A stretch of DNA of 64,000 nucleotides, from the NCBI GenBank assembly GCA_947498125.1, contig CANMJH010000001.1, positions 620,001 through 684,000 of the forward strand, written 5' to 3'. Below, one piece after another: positions 63,246-64,000 of this stretch; position 1 is the first letter of the stretch; each line of letters starts with the position of its first letter. The DNA is from an uncultured Nioella sp. (GTDB lineage: Bacteria; Pseudomonadota; Alphaproteobacteria; Rhodobacterales; Rhodobacteraceae). Both the position numbers and the translations under genes were made by a program. The notes under the pieces were generated by a model, which saw only the letters and a program-made list of their open reading frames with translations, was not told the DNA's origin and did not search any database.

Positions 63246-64000
63246 TCAGTACCGAATGCGCGGATCGAGCAGCGTATACGCCAGGTCAATCAGCAAGTTC
63301 ATGATAAAGATGGCGAGGGCCGTAACCATAATGGCGGCAAGGATCACCGTGAAATCGCGTTGAAGGATCGAGTCGATCATCAATTTGCCAATGCCGGGAA
63401 ATCCAAAGATCGTTTCAACCACAACGGCGCCGTTCAACATGGCGGCGGCTTGGTCTCCGATCACCGTGATCACTGGCAGCATGGCGTTGCGCAGCGCATG
63501 CACAAAGATGATGGGGCGGGTCTTTACGCCTTTGGCACGCGCCGTCTTGATATAGGCCGAAGACAGCACGGAAATCATCGATCCGCGCACGACCTGCAAG
63601 ATCAGGCCGAAGGGCCGGATAAACAGAACGGTAATAGGCAAGATCCAGTGCCAGATTGTTCCGGTGCCTGAGGTTGGCAACCAACGCAGCTGCACCGCGA
63701 AGATGACGATGGCAACAATCGCGACCCAAAAGTCTGGCGCGCTGGAGCCGATCAGCGAAAAGGTTGACGTGAACCGGTCAAATACGCCGCCCGCGCGAAA
63801 CGCAGCAAGAGAGCCAATGAGAACGGCAAAGAACGTGACAAGGATCATCGTGATAAAGGCCAAGAGCAGGGTCCACGGAAAGGCCTCAAGCACAACTTCA
63901 AGTGCGGGGCGGGATCTGCGGATGCTGTCGCCAAAATCCAAACGGGCGATATCTTGCACGTAGTTCCAGAATTGCAGCCAAATTGAATCGTTCAGCCCAT
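63246..64000 (-). CDS. ABC transporter permease, DppB type, 5' end outside window
   Basis: The minus-strand frame is open to the right edge. Visible sequence starts GLNDSIWLQFWNYVQDIARL and continues with DFGDSIRRSRPALEVVLEAF, the membrane helices WTLLLAFITMILVTFFAVLI and FWVAIVAIVIFAVQLRWLPT, and the EAA loop SAYIKTARAKGVKTRPIIFVH with DFTVILAAIMVTALAIFIMN near the end. This is the DppB/OppB type. About 250 codons are visible of a usual 310-330. The solute-binding gene is probably upstream beyond the window. Confidence 0.9.
   Translation of the reverse strand, partial: GLNDSIWLQFWNYVQDIARLDFGDSIRRSRPALEVVLEAFPWTLLLAFITMILVTFFAVLIGSLAAFRAGGVFDRFTSTFSLIGSSAPDFWVAIVAIVIFAVQLRWLPTSGTGTIWHWILPITVLFIRPFGLILQVVRGSMISVLSSAYIKTARAKGVKTRPIIFVHALRNAMLPVITVIGDQAAAMLNGAVVVETIFGFPGIGKLMIDSILQRDFTVILAAIMVTALAIFIMNLLIDLAYTLLDPRIRY

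Noticed and set aside
1-64000. tRNA, rRNA, CRISPR, prophage or attachment sites
   Set aside because: No T-loop/anticodon arrangement, rRNA stretch, regular repeat-spacer series or integrase gene was seen on reading; a tRNAscan or Infernal run would settle the small RNAs.

Overview
The window looks like a chromosomal segment of a Rhodobacteraceae (Roseobacter-group) alphaproteobacterium with moderate-to-high GC. The signs are the gene complement (CoA-acylating methylmalonate-semialdehyde dehydrogenase, 5-aminolevulinate synthase HemA with an FNR-type box, a CtlX/ornithine cyclodeaminase pair, pyrrolysine-free MttB, tripartite tricarboxylate transporter, Hint-domain protein), the Shine-Dalgarno usage and dense gene packing. 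I saw no tRNA, rRNA, CRISPR array or prophage. The only mobile-element trace is a decayed IS1380-type transposase fragment near 6.9-7.1 kb.

Layout. 0-5.2 kb: mmsA with a divergent LysR regulator, a CBS protein, coaD and two overlapping cyclophilins (cytosolic, then exported). 5.4-7.1 kb: a lamin-tail/Hint-domain gene broken by a one-base shift in a G tract, then the IS remnant. 7.3-9.9 kb: a MerR regulator facing an FSP1-like FAD oxidoreductase and a CrtC/AttH-like protein. 10-12.6 kb: an Lrp regulator facing ctlX and ocd, a predicted citrulline to ornithine to proline route. 12.8-16.8 kb: DUF2867-like, DUF3179, Uup-type ABC-F and a YdcZ-type membrane protein. 16.8-17.7 kb: DUF6428 and ArsR, divergent, each with its own copy of one operator. 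17.8-21.1 kb: SUKH-like protein, HExxH lipoprotein, DNA glycosylase and small hypothetical genes. 21.3-24.2 kb: parE with a HARE-HTH/PD-(D/E)XK (HrgA-like) gene overlapping its 3' end. 24.4-35.9 kb: ppk2, Flp-like pilin, MATE pump, M20 peptidase, hemA, RodZ-like protein, ispG, FAD-linked oxidase and VIT family. 35.9-44.9 kb: edd-eda behind a LacI-type palindrome, ada, an aminotransferase, cysS, a 21-codon ORF, cimA and a phytoene-synthase-like protein. 45-46.6 kb: an MttB-family methyltransferase.

46.6-64 kb is an accessory catabolic region. On the minus strand a tctB-tctA-tctC-Gfo/Idh operon lies downstream of a LysR gene. On the plus strand are a second Gfo/Idh enzyme, an AEC carrier and an AhpD-like protein. 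A long minus-strand operon, entering from beyond the right edge, encodes peptide-class ABC permeases, a fused double ATPase, a DUF475/TerC-like membrane protein, an RraA-like aldolase, a ketoglutarate-semialdehyde-type dehydrogenase and a ManD-type dehydratase. My inference is that it imports a sugar acid or sugar-acid conjugate and drains it towards 2-oxoglutarate.

The items most worth following are the HrgA-like nuclease coupled to parE, the ArsR/DUF6428 pair with twin operators and matching Cys-Cys tails, the frameshifted Hint protein, the 21-codon bridge between cysS and cimA, and the ABC operon with DUF475 embedded in it.
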